Origin: Sanderia malayensis
Taxonomy: Eukaryota > Cnidaria > Scyphozoa > Semaeostomeae > Pelagiidae
DNA: 64,000 bases
Direction: 5' to 3'
Assembly: GCA_013076295.1 (NCBI GenBank)
Contig: RQOL01000690.1
Coordinates: 45,654-109,653 of the forward strand
The notes beneath the pieces were generated by a model, which saw only the letters and a program-made list of their open reading frames with translations, did no database searches and was not told where the DNA came from. Below are positions 32,877-44,341 of this stretch, piece after piece. Within the stretch, counting starts at the first letter, position 1. Every line of letters starts with the position of its first letter. The translations under genes were made by a program, and so were the position numbers.

Positions 32877-34029
32877 TGTTACAGTTATGTGGGAGATCGA
32901 TGCAGAGAGAACACGCAATTAAATCTAGCAACAAAACTATAATTCTACCATATTGAGCACAAGGAAAGATAAAGGCTTAGGTACTTCATGTTTGGATACA
33001 ACGTCATTTCTAACACTCCCACTTGTTGTGTCTTTTCTTAGCTTTATCAACAGAACAATGATAACAATAATAGTAATAATAAAATGTTCATCAAACATTG
33101 GCAATTCCGAGTTGTTTGCAAAGTTCTACGAACCTCGGACAAAGATGTCCTTTCCTTATAAGCTAGCATAACATTTGTAGGAAAATACTTTGCTTGGATT
33201 TTTTCTTTTCAACAAGATCTCAGATATAATGCAATCTCACGTCAATGTCTTTGTTGCGGGAGTGGTTGCCGGGATTCTTTGAAAGAGCAATTGCACCCTG
33301 ATTGTCCTCATTAAGTACCTTAACTTATTGCTCATACCCCAAATCTTTAAGGAAATATCTCAACCACATGAGCTCTTGGGCAGCAACAGAGAGAGCTATA
33401 TACTCGGCTTCAGTAGATGATAATGCAACTATTTCTTGCTGTTTACTGCGCCAGCTTACTGTACCTCCCCATAGCTGAAATACATATCTCGAGGTTGACT
33501 TCCTTTCAACAATATCCCCCGCCAGGATAGATGTCTAATTTGTAGCATCAAACTTCAATCCCACATTTCATGATCCTTTGACGTACCTTAGTGCATGCTT
33601 TACAGCTTTCCAATGATTCTTCACTGGCTTTGACATGAATTTGCTTCAAATGCTCACTGAAGTAGCTAAATCTGGTCTTGAAATTGTCATAGCTTATGTG
33701 AAACATCCAATCACAGCGTGGTAATCTTCTAAATTAACAGATTGATCATTATCATTCTGCTTGATAAGATTTTGATTGGGATCAATTGGTGTAGCAGCTG
33801 GCTTACAATCTATCATGTTAAAGTGTTTTAGAACGTTTTCTAAGTACATCTCTTGTGAAATAGTAAGTGTACGATTTTTCTGTTAAAGTTATCCGGAAAT
33901 TGATGTAGAGAGAACACGCAATTAAATCTAGCAACAAAACTATAATTCTGCCACATTGATTAATAGCACAAGGAAAGATAAAAGTAAGGCTTAAATACTT
34001 CATGTTTGGATATTACGTCATTTCTAACA
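32877..34029 (-). mobile_element. Internally deleted Copia element with both LTRs and TSD
   Basis: LTRs at 33881-34029 (5' on the minus strand) and 32877-33015 (3') both read TGTTAGAAATGACG...TAACA. They share TTGTTGCTAGATTTAATTGC but have clearly diverged, including a ~10-bp indel. The element is flanked by TAAAA at 32872-32876 and 34030-34034. The polypurine tract AAGTGGGAG precedes the 3' LTR, as in the young Copia. Only ~0.87 kb of pol remains inside. Much older than the 23618 element. Confidence 0.85.
33120..33880 (-). pseudogene. Copia RT C-terminus and RNase H remnant
   Basis: The minus strand reads EMYLENVLKHFNMIDCKPAA and TPIDPNQNL (end of RT), then SSTEAEYIALSVAAQELMWL, RYFLKDLG (RNase H) and KDIDVRLHYI near the C-terminus, with several stops. 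Everything upstream (Gag, protease, integrase, YVDD) is deleted; the remnant begins right at the 5' LTR. Confidence 0.8.
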
Positions 34030-35100
34030 TAAAAGTCAGTTTATGTTGATCAAGATTCCATTTTTCATTCTTTTAATGAAGGGTGTATCCTCATGATTTT
34101 GGTGCGTTTCCAAAATACATTAAAAGAATGGCACAAACAAGTTTTCGAGATAGTGGTTTTGTGAGAGGAGCTTACAAATTTGTCTCTGAAACAGGATTTA
34201 GCAGCATGGGAACATTTAATGTTTCATTGTCAGTTAACTCTGATTCACCATCTTCCAGTTAACTTTCTGAGCCAGCAATATCAGTTCAATTGGTGCAACA
34301 AGAGCATTTGCAAAGAGAAGTGCAGCCAAGATTACCCTTGAAGCACGAACAACGATTTGTTAAGCATCCTGATTTGCGTGCACATTTGAAGTTTTCAAGA
34401 ATGCCAGCAGGGGCAGGAGGCAAATCCATCCACAGAATGGAGACTGCATGTTTAACATCTTTAACAACTTTCCAGCCATGGTCACATGTATCAGGAGCCT
34501 CAATGGTCGGTGTTAGGCTACTATGCTAAAATACTGACATAATGATTTTATCTTCCAATGGAGGCTTAGAATCTTGTGCTGCACAATGATGTTGACAATA
34601 TTGATGAAATCAAGAACATGAAGAGAACATGTTCATTGCAGCTTGATCAAAGCTTGTGGGAAGTAATGAGGATTCAGTTTAAGATTTAGTCAACTTTCAC
34701 ATATTTCTACTAATGTCAAATTATATATTTAATTTTTATCCCTATGTTTTTTCGTGACTTTATCAATGTGTGGTATTGTTCCAACTTGTACTTTCTTAAT
34801 TTACAGAGATGCTATTATACTTGAAAAATTTTGTCTAGTAGTGAACAATTTAATAAGTTACCTGATTTGGTTTGTAATGTTGGAGGTTGATTGAATTACA
34901 AGTTAAATAGCTAACCTGCTTGGTTCGAAAGATATTTTTCGCAAACGAGGGATTCGAGTTATTCAATGTTTTGAAAATTTCCATGCATAATGACCTTAAT
35001 CGGCCAACATGCATGGACAATTTTTCTGACTATATTAACAAATTACTGTATGAGCTTGTTTGATCATTGAAAACGAATCTTAAAGCCCTCTGTTTTATTT
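34030..35100. other. Unassigned stretch
   Basis: Low coding potential; a 79-codon frame at 34290-34529 shows no recognisable domain. Mostly AT-rich DNA after 34560. Confidence 0.4.
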
Positions 35101-35109
35101 TGTTTAACA

Positions 35110-36070
35110 ACTTGAATGATGAGATATGCCATACCAATGGGCAGTAATTAAAATTTGAGAATACAGAGCTTTCTACTAGTACCTTTTTCTCCTTGAAGTC
35201 TAAAAACTTTTTCAGTCACTTTAAAACCATTCAGTTGGGTTGCAGCTTTTTTGCAGAGTTGAGAGATATGAGGATTAAAATTTAGCTTACAGTCAATATT
35301 TACTCCCAATAATTTCACCTGTTGTTCAGTTTTGATTTGTTCATCCTTAATATTGATGAGTTTGCTACTGATATTTTTTTGTGTTTTCTTAATTATCAAT
35401 GCGTGAAGTTTTTCTGGATTGGCTATCGTATAATTGTTCTCTAGCCATTTTAAAGAAATATTTGTTTCTTGTTCCAAAGCATGTATAAGGTGTGGTATGG
35501 TCTTGGAGAAATACAATAGTGTCTTATCTTCAGCCTAATTGTAAAGTGTAGCTTGTGTTATAAAATAAAAAAGGTAATTAATACAAAAATTATATAAAAT
35601 AGGTCCTAGTACTGAGCCTCGTGGAACCCCTGACAAAATTGTTTCAAAAGAACTATATGCCTTATTTATTTGAAATGCTTGTTCTCTGCGTTTTAGACAC
35701 GAATAAATAAATACTACAGAGATTTCATCTAGATCATAGTTGTAAGGCTTTGCAATTAGTAAATCATGTGGAATACAGTCAATTACTTTGGATAGGTCCA
35801 TAAGAACAGCACCAACAATATGCTTTTTGTTAAGCTTTTCTTTCCAGTCTTCTGGGGATTAAATTAAAACGTGTTGTGTGTGCTATGCTATGTTTTATTT
35901 TTTCTAAGCAGCTATAAAAACCGCCAAGGTATTTTCTATATGACAATAAAGTTGTTTCTTGATGATCTTCTCGTATATTTTAGAGAATGTGTCAAGGATA
36001 CTAACAGGACGGTAGTTTTTCTCAGTTGTTCGAATTGATTCTCCTTTGTCTAAAGGGCAAACAGGATTTT
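35110..36070 (-). pseudogene. LINE (non-LTR retrotransposon) reverse transcriptase remnant
   Basis: Minus-strand blocks: RTTEKNYRPVSILDTFSKIY near 35990, MDLSKVIDCIPHDLLIAK (RT domain, usually DxSKAFDxxxH) near 35780, GVPRGSVLGPILYNFCINYL (GVPQGSxLGPxLF motif) near 35610, a degraded catalytic box AEDKTLLYFSKT near 35530, and LLGVNIDCKLNFNPHISQLC near 35270. The catalytic FADD/YADD has become AED, and stops and shifts occur. Clade cannot be decided from this fragment. Confidence 0.85.
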
Positions 36071-36087
36071 TGTCCCCTATTGTCTGG

Positions 36088-36985
36088 TATCAATTTCTTC
36101 AAACACATCACTTATAAAACTGGTTCTCGTGTTTTCTGGGGTTTTCAAGGGCGCTGATCTCAATGAGCATGTCAAACATTTTCTATATTGTACGTATCAC
36201 GTCATACCACGTGATTGTCCCATTTTCTGCCCAAATGCAGCTCTAAAGTGGTCCTGTTGTCTGATAAGAATTGTTTTTTTGTGGAAACGGTTTTGGCAAA
36301 GAGAACGAGGTATTGTGAACATATTGCCAAAAAAGGAGTCTGAAAATGTTATAAAAGTGTCTGAAAAACACAAAAAAAATATGGCACAAAATTTGATGTT
36401 GTTACTGGGAAAAGAAACGGGAAATTGGTTTAGTTATTCCAGCAAAGTATTTTGCATACACAGATAAGCAGAAGAATGCTCAGATATTGGTGAAAAAATG
36501 GTTAGAAAAACAACATTTTCTCGAACTCGCTATACGCAAATATCAGCATGTTCGGGGTGGGGGCTTTTTTGAGGCAGGGGGCTTATTAACAATTTGTAGT
36601 CCTAGGGTGGGGGCGTATTCGAGGGGGGCCAATTCGAGGATTTACGATATGCGTGTAAAACTGGCTCAAATCCTGTGTGTTCGAGGACTTTTGTCCCTAT
36701 CAAATTCTTCAAACACATCATTTATAAAGCTGGTTTTCGTGTTTTCTGGGTTTTTAAGGGCGCTGATCTCTATGACCATGTCAAAAATTTCCTATATCAT
36801 ATTGATGACGTCATGCGATGTGATTGTCCGATTTTCGGCCCAAATGGAGCTCTAAGTAGCCGTGTTGTCCGATACAAATTGTTTTTTTGTGGAAACAATT
36901 TTCGCAAAGAGAACAAGGTATTGTGAACATATTGTGAAAACAAGGAGTCTGAAAATTTTATAAGTGTCTGAAAAACGGATGTTCG
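36088..36985 (+). repeat. Direct repeat of ~275 bp, two copies 610 bp apart
   Basis: Copies at about 36088-36375 and 36698-36980 share TTCAAACACATCA, GTTTTCTGGG, AGGGCGCTGATCTC, TTGTTTTTTTGTGGAAAC and AAGGAGTCTGAAAAT, with roughly one change every 10 bases. Between them lie a degraded copy of the 29128 MITE family and unique DNA. No gene identified. Confidence 0.75.
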
Positions 36986-37370
36986 TGAACTTGGAGCAAA
37001 AAATGAGAACAATGCTACACATGCATTGGACAAAAAGGTATTGAATAGTCACGTGGAAAGAGTAAACTTTGTGAGCAAAATATTATTTATTACCTGCATG
37101 ATATAGAAATACTTGAACTATGTAATCTGATTAATTGTGGCATATCTGTCAAAAGTGATTGCCCTTGAAACATGCCAGTCCTTTAAAAATGTCTCTCGGC
37201 AAGGGGTGAAATCCTGGCAATGTCAATACCATAAGAAAACAATAGTAAAACAGCAGGCAATTTCAAATTCAAATTTATTTCGCATAACATGACGGTTACA
37301 ATCAATTACTGCTATTTTTCACAACTGCATGCTCACTAGCCTTTCTACATCGTTTATACATTATTATCAT

Positions 37371-37662
37371 AATGGCATCATCATTAAATGTTGACAATGT
37401 CAGAAGGGCTTACCCAATAACATAAAGCAAGGCAGACACGGGACAATATGATAGGAGGTCATTCTCTGAAACAGTTGCTGCCGCATTCCATGCAGTCACT
37501 ACTGCCATGATATTACAGTGGGCTTGCTGCATGGAAAGTCATCAGGATGGTGGTGTCCATTTCCACATGTGTGTACTGCTGGAGAAACTTCAGCGCTGGT
37601 CGAAAGTCAAGAAGCACCTAACAGAAACAAAGGACATGGTCGTTGAACAACTTTTAACTTGA
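37371..37662 (+). pseudogene. HUH-type replication endonuclease-like fragment
   Basis: One frame, interrupted by a single TAA, reads VRRAYPIT, SKADTGQYDRRSFSETVAAA, LQWACCMESHQDGGVHFHMC and VLLEKLQRWSKVKKHLTE. The HFH triplet after a Gly-Gly fits the His-hydrophobic-His metal motif of HUH nickases, and the following RW...VKKHL is like a Rep core strand-helix. The catalytic tyrosine region is absent. I recall similar blocks in anonymous cnidarian proteins. Whether this is from a Replitron-like or CRESS-derived element is inference. Confidence 0.4.
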
Positions 37663-37739
37663 CATTTTCAAGTTAAGCATTCTAAACCATTTAGAGTAAG
37701 TCTTCAAAAGCACGGGAATAAATGATAAATATAAATTTG

Positions 37740-38157
37740 TAGCAGAGAATTAACAAGTCAATGCTTAGTAAATGGACAAATGCAGAAAAAGCTTTGCAAG
37801 AAAATGTCGGGTCTCAGAACTGGTTGAGAAGGTTTGTTTCAAAAAATGGTATATCTCTAAAGAGAAAAACAAACAAGAAAAAGCAAGGAGATGATGCACT
37901 GCTGTCTACTATTCAGAAATTCCATCAACACTTAAGAAGGGACTTTGGAAGTGTGACCAAAAATGTGACAAAATGGGGTCATTGGAAGCCAGAAAGACGT
38001 TTTAATGTTGACCAAGTGCCATGCCCTTTTATGCTTCGGCAGAATCAAACATATGAAGAGAAAGGTTCTTCCAGTGTTTGGATTGCTGGGCCTGGAAGTG
38101 GTTTGTATTTGGAATCAAATTGTCAGCTATTTAGGTCTCGCTCTATTTTCGTGTTAT
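37740..38157 (+). pseudogene. pogo/Tigger-like DDE transposase fragment
   Basis: SQNWLRRFVSKNGISLKRKT (end of the CENPB/HTH region) and RFNVDQVPCPFMLR (the YNVDQVPxPF-like block bearing the first catalytic Asp), then TYEEKGSSSVWIAGPGSGL. The later catalytic residues are missing. It may relate to the element class that supplied the nested 6725-7621 element, but their ends cannot be compared here. Confidence 0.65.
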
Positions 38158-38610
38158 AGATCTTGTAATGTTTTCTTATCGCAAATTTAACCGAGAATCC
38201 AAAAATCAATGTTTCCAAGAGGTATTTCGCACCATCTTTATGTGACGTCATTTTTTTTGACGTGCCATGACGTCATATTCTCGCATTTGATAACACAGAT
38301 TTATGGTTCATTAAACAGTTAAATGGTGCCATTTGTCATCTAAATCGACTTATTTAATCACATTTAATCATTGCGTATGCTTTTTTGAATATTTTCATAC
38401 CCCTTAAGAGATGACGTAATGATGACGTCAGATATTTAATGCAGTGTTTAATCAGAATACAAGGGTAAACTTCAGAAACAACTTATATGCCTCGAACACA
38501 TTCATATTTAACATCTCACAGATTTATGCATGCCCGTAGGAAGCGGGGAGACTGGGAAGCTATCTAGGGGACTATTGCCCCAACGGGATATACCAGCCCA
38601 ATAATTTACA
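38158..38610. other. Spacer with repeated TGACGTCA-type words
   Basis: GTGACGTCATT, CATGACGTCATAT, ATGACGTAATGATGACGTCAG occur within 38240-38430. They are CRE-like palindromes, but no gene start is evident nearby. Confidence 0.5.
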
Positions 38611-39452
38611 TCTGGTGTTCGACACCTACAAAGATGGTTTGTTGAAACAAAATACCCGCATGACATGCAAAGGTGACCAAAAAGCGATTAATTTAAGAAT
38701 TGCACACAAAATGAACATTCAGAAGATTTCGATGACAAAACTTTTGTCAAGTGAGCGAACGTTTGACAGAGTATCTTGCAAAGAATGTGATCAATCATTT
38801 CGAGAAAAAATAAAACCTGAAGTCTCTTATACGCGCAAATGGAGAGACAGTGGGTAACATTGATTGTTGCAGATCCAACAACCATAAAGGAGCTGACACG
38901 GTTATAGTGTGGCACACACTACTGCCCAGTTCCTTACATGAAGAAGATGATGAAATGCAAATACACTCCCTGATACAGGTGTGCTCGTCATTCTGGTCTC
39001 ATTTGCCGACTGACTACTCAAAGCAACCGTGAGTCAAGAAAGAAACATGTCAGTAAGAGAAATATTTGATGCCCTCTGGGAAAAGAGGTCAAAAGCATCA
39101 ATCGCTTTTCACGCCCTTACAGGATGTGAATGTTTTATGGAAAAGGTAAAGGATATTGGTCTAAAGTTTTTCTGAAGCTGCGAGATGATACAATATCAGC
39201 TATCTGCTGTCTTGACAACAGACCAATAGGATCTGCGCTGGAGACAGAGAAATTTATAGTGGCTACTTATTGTGCCAAGATCAATGCAATTTCGACATTA
39301 GCAGAGGTAAGATGGTACTTTTTTTGCAACAATCCTGAGGACTGTGAAAAGCTTGCACCAACATCCAATGCATTTCAGCACAGAATAGGGAGAGAAAGGC
39401 AGAAGGGGCAATCAACTCATTCACAAAGGACACTTTTTATGTGCATTTGCTA
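38611..39452 (+). pseudogene. Repetitive zinc-motif protein family, C-terminal remnant
   Basis: Blocks: LVFDTYKDGLLKQNTRMTCK, HKMNIQKISMTKLLSS, a degraded PDT-like region near 38870, FHALTGCECFM near 39110 (family form HAxTGCDSTS), KVFLKLRDDTISAICCLDNR and INAISTLAEVRWYFFCN, LAPTSNAFQHRI. It contains stops and frame changes. I believe it is the C-terminal part of the same repetitive family seen at 23187-28879 and 10130-10291. Function unknown. Confidence 0.45.
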
Positions 39453-39584
39453 ATAGGAAAAGTGCAAACAAGGTTAATGCATCTAAAAATTTTGGTGCTC
39501 TGTGCTACAGTATAGAAATTTATTGTGTCTTTTGAATACATTCTTGGATTTTGTTAAAAATCCGAAGAAGACCAGTGCAAATTG

Positions 39585-39680
39585 GGTTTCAAATCTTTGC
39601 TGCTCACCATTGAACTGCAGAAATAACAAAAGTGTGAACCCTGAAGTTACTTTTCATTGGTTTCCAAGTGATTCTGTGCG
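39585..39680 (+). pseudogene. THAP zinc-finger exon fragment
   Basis: Reads CCSPLNCRNNKSVNPEVTFH then WFPSDSVR and ends at a GTGAGT splice donor. The pattern C-x(4)-C followed by FHWFPxDxxR is the start of the THAP DNA-binding domain used by P-element-like and ISL2EU-like transposases. An intact exon with a splice donor but no visible following exon. Confidence 0.65.
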
Positions 39681-39849
39681 GTGAGTCTTACCGAGCTAGG
39701 CCGAGAAATCAAATATTTCTTTATTCATTTATGCACCAAAATTAAAATTTGTACTTGCATATGTTCTGACCTGGGTGTAAGAAGTGGTGTCAAAATTGTT
39801 GAAGTTTAACATTTCTTTTGGATTTACTAAACCTATCATAACATGAAGC

Positions 39850-40035
39850 GTGCACTGGGCTCGAAAACCTCTGCGTTTATCTCTCAGTGTCTTTGACAAC
39901 ATTTCTTGACATGTTTGAACCTTATCTTATAAACCCTACATTGTAGTTAACCTAAGCTGTATTGCATTCTATTAATTACTATGTGTTTTTGTTGTTAAAT
40001 AAAATGAATTTGATTTTGAATTTTATTTTAATTTG
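39850..40035 (+). repeat. Dispersed repeat with TTTGAATTT-rich tail, copy 2
   Basis: CACTGGGCTCGAAAACCTCTG...CTCAGTGTCTTTGACAAC, AT-rich body, then AATGAATTTGATTTTGAATT tail. Same order as 3643-3806, strongly diverged. Confidence 0.5.
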
Positions 40036-40800
40036 CCTTTTCACCGCCATCGTCATCTTCCACTTTTGCGTTGTGTGTAACGTCTGGCCTGGCAGTGTGG
40101 CTGCTTGTTTTTCAAAATGATGTTAATGTTTTTCCATTGTTTTCCAAGCCTGCCCGCCAAGACGTTCACAACACAACAACATCTAAAGCACCGACAGAGA
40201 GTTTCCCTTCTGCTTCTCTTCCTATTCTGTGATTTCAGCAGCACCTTCTAAGGGCACAACTGCAAGCAATCGTCTGGTATTCCTCAGACTGTGCAACACA
40301 GCCAATTTTGGATCCATGTGATTTCGGGTTGAAATCTAGGAATGATGGCTTCTAGCCAATAGGATTCGTAAACAACATTGCTCCTACCTTTGTTGTACAG
40401 CTCACAAGTTGAAAATGCAAAACAAACTGTGCTACAAGTCGATGCAGCTGTAAACAGCAAAATATGTTATGCGCGGACATGTGCATGTGTGAACAGTGCG
40501 AAAATACAGAAACTTCACAAAACTATCACTTTGATAGTTCCGACGGTGAGCAATAATGTCAACTTCCAGCTGTATTTTGGCGTATCTACCGATTTATAGA
40601 ACTCTAGTAACATTTTAGTAAAGTAACTATCCACCGGCGGACACGTTAAGCAATCGGTTCTGATGAAAGTTGATTGAGTTTCGGTGAGATGACCCTTCGT
40701 CGGACACACGAAGTAATGGGTAGTAAAGGGGGGGTAATGAAATTTTGGTAAAGTGGATTTTCGCGGGACACGTAATGTAAATATAAATGTATAGTTTCAG
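40036..40800. other. Unassigned spacer
   Basis: No supported gene. Contains the words GACACGTTAAG and GGACACGTAATG near 40640-40780 that suggest decayed repeat DNA. Confidence 0.4.
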
Positions 40801-40804
40801 CATT

Positions 40805-41105
40805 CCCCGACCACATGGTTCATGGAAGCCCCAAGTCCCGATTTCCATTCCAAGGTTGTTCCAGGTCCATGTTTTCTCTGATGATTTAACTTGAAATCAT
40901 TCAAATCTTCAAAGTTGGATCCAATCCCCCACAGCATGGTCCATGGAATCCCGGATCCCAACTTCCATTTCAAGGTTGTTCTAGGTCCATGTTTTCTCCC
41001 ATGATTTAATTTGAAATGATTCTGATCCTCATACTTCCATCCTTTCCCCCATGGAAGCCCCGAGGTCTGATTCCATTCCAGGATTGTTCCAGGTCCATTT
41101 TTCCA
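40805..41105 (+). repeat. ~120-bp minisatellite, 2.6 copies
   Basis: Units share CATGGAAGCCCCAAGTCCCG / CATGGAATCCCGGATCCCA, ATTCCAAGGTTGTTCCAGGT and CATGTTTTCTCTGATGATTT. Unit starts near 40820, 40935 and 41048. Non-coding. Confidence 0.8.
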
Positions 41106-42240
41106 CGATGCAAATTTTCGTGCACTTCTGAGCGTGCCAGAAACGTCTCAATTTAAACCGAACGGAGAGAAGCGTTGCAATTGAATAGTATATCAGAAAA
41201 CATAATTGGATCCATTTAATTCGAAATTGCGATTAGAGAATATACAATATTAAAAATATAGAATCAAATGCGTAAAAACATATTTACCACTACACGAATT
41301 CCAAGAAAGCAATACAAAAGCGCATTGTGAAAATTGTAAAGGGGTCCCAAAGTTAGATGCATCTAAACACGCAATCAGAAATTCATGATATATAAAAGGG
41401 TTTTAAATACAGCAGATCATGAAAATTTTTAATTGATTCACTCACATGCTTCACATACCAAATGCACAGCTTTGGAGTTTTGAATTGCAGCTCAGTGGTG
41501 GGCACGTTTCCAGTTTAGAATCCATGTGGAGTGGAAGCAATTGTTTCCAGCTTGAGCACACGTTTATGTTATGCAGAACGAAAATGACGTGCTTGAAATC
41601 CATTACTTTAGCCTTCGGATGGCCAGTCGTGAACAGTAATTCTGTGCATGCCGAGGAGAAAGCGTTTCGGGGAATTTGCATGCTTCTCGGCACGGCCTGC
41701 TTCAATGCAATATGAAAATAGCTGTTTTCGAGTCTGGCCAGTTATAGTTTCACATCCAAATCTGCAAAAATCGAATTAGAATTTTAGTATTCATCGATTA
41801 GAGCTCTCTCAAACAAATCAGAGTCAATTTATTTAGAATTTCAGGGCCCTAAAAATTTCTATAAACAACGGATAAGAATAAATCGAAAGGAAAATAAGAA
41901 TGATACAGAGGAGTTTAGTGAAGGCAAATAGAAACAACTCAGCAACTTACCAGTTAAATCCTGAGAAGCTTTTAGTTGGAAATCTCGAGTAAAACGGCAG
42001 CAAAAATAAAATGCAGCAACACAACGAAAGCAATTCATTCGGTTTGTCGCGTCCCAAATTCGAAAATGGACATCGACTGCAGGGTCGCTGAAGGAAGGAA
42101 GCAACTTCTTCGTCAATCAAAGGCCACAGTAACAAAAGACGCTGTCGGATTAGTGTCAAACGCAACAGGGATTCATTGTTTCCAAAACGGTAAACAACGC
42201 ACGATCGATCTTTCCAGAAGCACAACGTCATTTCAAATGC
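41106..42240. other. Unassigned stretch
   Basis: Several overlapping open frames on both strands but none with recognisable domains or convincing composition. Confidence 0.4.
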
Positions 42241-42308
42241 CGAAAAGCAGATTTGACCAGTGCTATGAATTCTCAAGAATTCATAGCACTGGTCAAATCT
42301 GCTTTTCG
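42241..42308. repeat. 33-bp perfect palindrome
   Basis: The left arm 42241-42273 begins CGAAAAGCAGATTTGACC. The right arm 42276-42308 is its exact reverse complement. Only CA separates them. A degraded relative (GCTATGACATCTGAGAACTT...CATAGCATTGG) lies near 42674-42710. Confidence 0.95.
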
Positions 42309-43008
42309 CGTCAGTCAGTCAGTCAGAGTGTATGCTTAGAATAACGATCTCCAAGGTTTAAACATGAATCATATTGCATCTGGTATTGTTCGTTGGAGTT
42401 TCTCGAAACTTTTTAGTCTGTTACAAACTGAAGAAAAATTGAATCAAGACCAGCGGCTTCGCTTTAAAAAAGAAGGATGCCCATGTCCTCGTGTTAGTTT
42501 AAAAAAATATTCTAGTGAAGCAGTTTATCGGCATTTTTCTTGGATTTGCGTATATGAGGAAAGAACACATACTTTTGTTGGCCATGCCTAGTAATATGAG
42601 ATCATTCAAAGAAAAGTTATACTATATTATTCAAAATGAAAAGTTCATGCCTTTTCGTGAACAGTGGCCATGCTAAGATGCTATGACATCTGAGAACTTC
42701 ATAGCATTGGTGGCTATGATACAGGCCGACTGCCGCTTAGTACATTAGGCCTGTCATTGAAAGGCCGCAGCCATAAACATGACACCACAGCCGTCCTTTA
42801 TTAAAGAACCTTGTTGCGATTTTTGTGCAAACAGCCCGGGTAAAATTTAAAAGGTTGTCTGTTTTGTTTATTTATGGTGGAACACAGAACTGATTTCTTT
42901 CATTAAGTAAAAATATTTTCATGGCTCTCCTCTTTCACACCTCACAAATTGGGTGTGGCCTAAAATGCCCCACCCAGTTTCCTGAAATGTCATAGCACTT
43001 CAAAATTT
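42309..43008. other. Unassigned; probably flank or decayed gag side of the BEL element
   Basis: A 75-codon frame at 42364-42591 without recognised domains and a degraded palindrome relative. No LTR was identified. Confidence 0.35.
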
Positions 43009-44341
43009 GTGCCCGCCGCCCCTGGTGTCCTACCACTGATTCCTATTGAAGTCAAAGGCAAGGAAGTATGGGGAGTATTAGACACTGGATCAACAAAAAA
43101 TTACATCAGTAGAAAAGCAGTGGAGAAATGCAATTTGAAGCCAATAAAGTGGGAAAGTAGCAGTCTGAGAACAGCAGAGGGACAGGGCAAGTCGAAGAAA
43201 AGACCTGTGTACAATTTGCACACATACACAACGAAAGGGGAGAGTTTTGAATTGGAGGTTATAGGACTTGATCAAGAATAATTTTCCAAGGTAGAAAGGA
43301 TTAAAAGCAAAGAATTGCGTGCAAAATACAACCACTTGAGAGGATTATTCATTCCAGAGAGTGAGGATGGAAATTATGAAATTCAGATATTGATAGGAGA
43401 ATAGGAGAAGGAAAATACAATGTGAAGATTCCATGGATAGATGAAAGAGTTCCACAGAATTCAAATGAAGTTCAGAGCAGAATAAGACTGAACAGTTTAA
43501 TGAGGAAGATGAATGAAGGGGTTAGAATACGCTATGATGAAATCATAAAAGAACAATTGGAATCTGGAATTATTGAAGAAGCACCTGAGGTACCAACTGG
43601 AAAAAGGTTATTCTACATGCCACACAAACCAGTAGTCAGGGAAGAAGCTGTGAGCACGAAGGTACGCATGGTGTTTGATGCAAGCTCAAAACCATCAGAG
43701 GAAAATTATTCCATTAATGAATGCATGCATCCAGGCCCCCCAACCCAGCCCTTGCTTTGGGACATCATGATCAGATCGAGAATGGCACCCGTATCAGTAG
43801 TTGGAGACATTACGAAAGCATTCCTACAGATAGAGCTCAATGAAGAAGACAGAGATGCGTTCAGATTCCTTTATAAGGACAGAGAAGGGAATGAAAGAAA
43901 GCTGCGGTTCTGTAGGGTTCCTTTTGGGGGAGAAAGTTCCCCTTTCGCTTTGGGAGCAGTGCTTCAACAGCACATAGACACAACGGATGGAGGCAAAGAA
44001 GTGAAAGAACAGTTAAAAACCAATACTTATGTAGACAATGTCATGGGACTTGTTAAAGACGAAAGAGAAGGGAACAACTTCAAAACAGAATCAAAAGAGA
44101 TAATGGAAAAAGGAAAATTTCCCCTGGGAAAATGGGAATCTAACTTGAAATCACTGGATGAAAACAAAGAAATGGTTCAAACAAAGTTGTTGGGAGTAGG
44201 ATGGAATAAGGAGAAAGATACATATGCAGTCCATGTAGACGTGAAGCCAATCGAAAGTGTCACAAAGAGAACAATGTTAAGAGCGTTGGCCAGTATATAT
44301 GATCCGCAGGGGCTTATGTCCCCAGTCCTCATGGAAGGAAA
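43009..44341 (+). pseudogene. BEL/Pao protease and reverse transcriptase
   Basis: Protease: PLIPIEVKGKEVWGVLDTGS and then TKNYISRKAVEKCNL, with the DTG active site near 43084. TAA at 43279 and TAG near 43404 interrupt the linker. RT from 43422: NSLMRKMNEGVRIRYDE, RMVFDASSKPS, VVGDITKAFLQIEL (catalytic D), FCRVPFGGESSPFALGAVLQ, and YVDNVMG where YVDD is usual. Pao-specific tail RALASIYDPQGLMSPVLMEG. The usual sequence between protease and RT is shortened. A frameshift near 44341 ends this frame. Confidence 0.9.

Noticed and set aside
38240..38430. CRE-like TGACGTCA cluster as a promoter
   Set aside because: No gene start, TATA or first exon is visible nearby; left as a descriptive note only.
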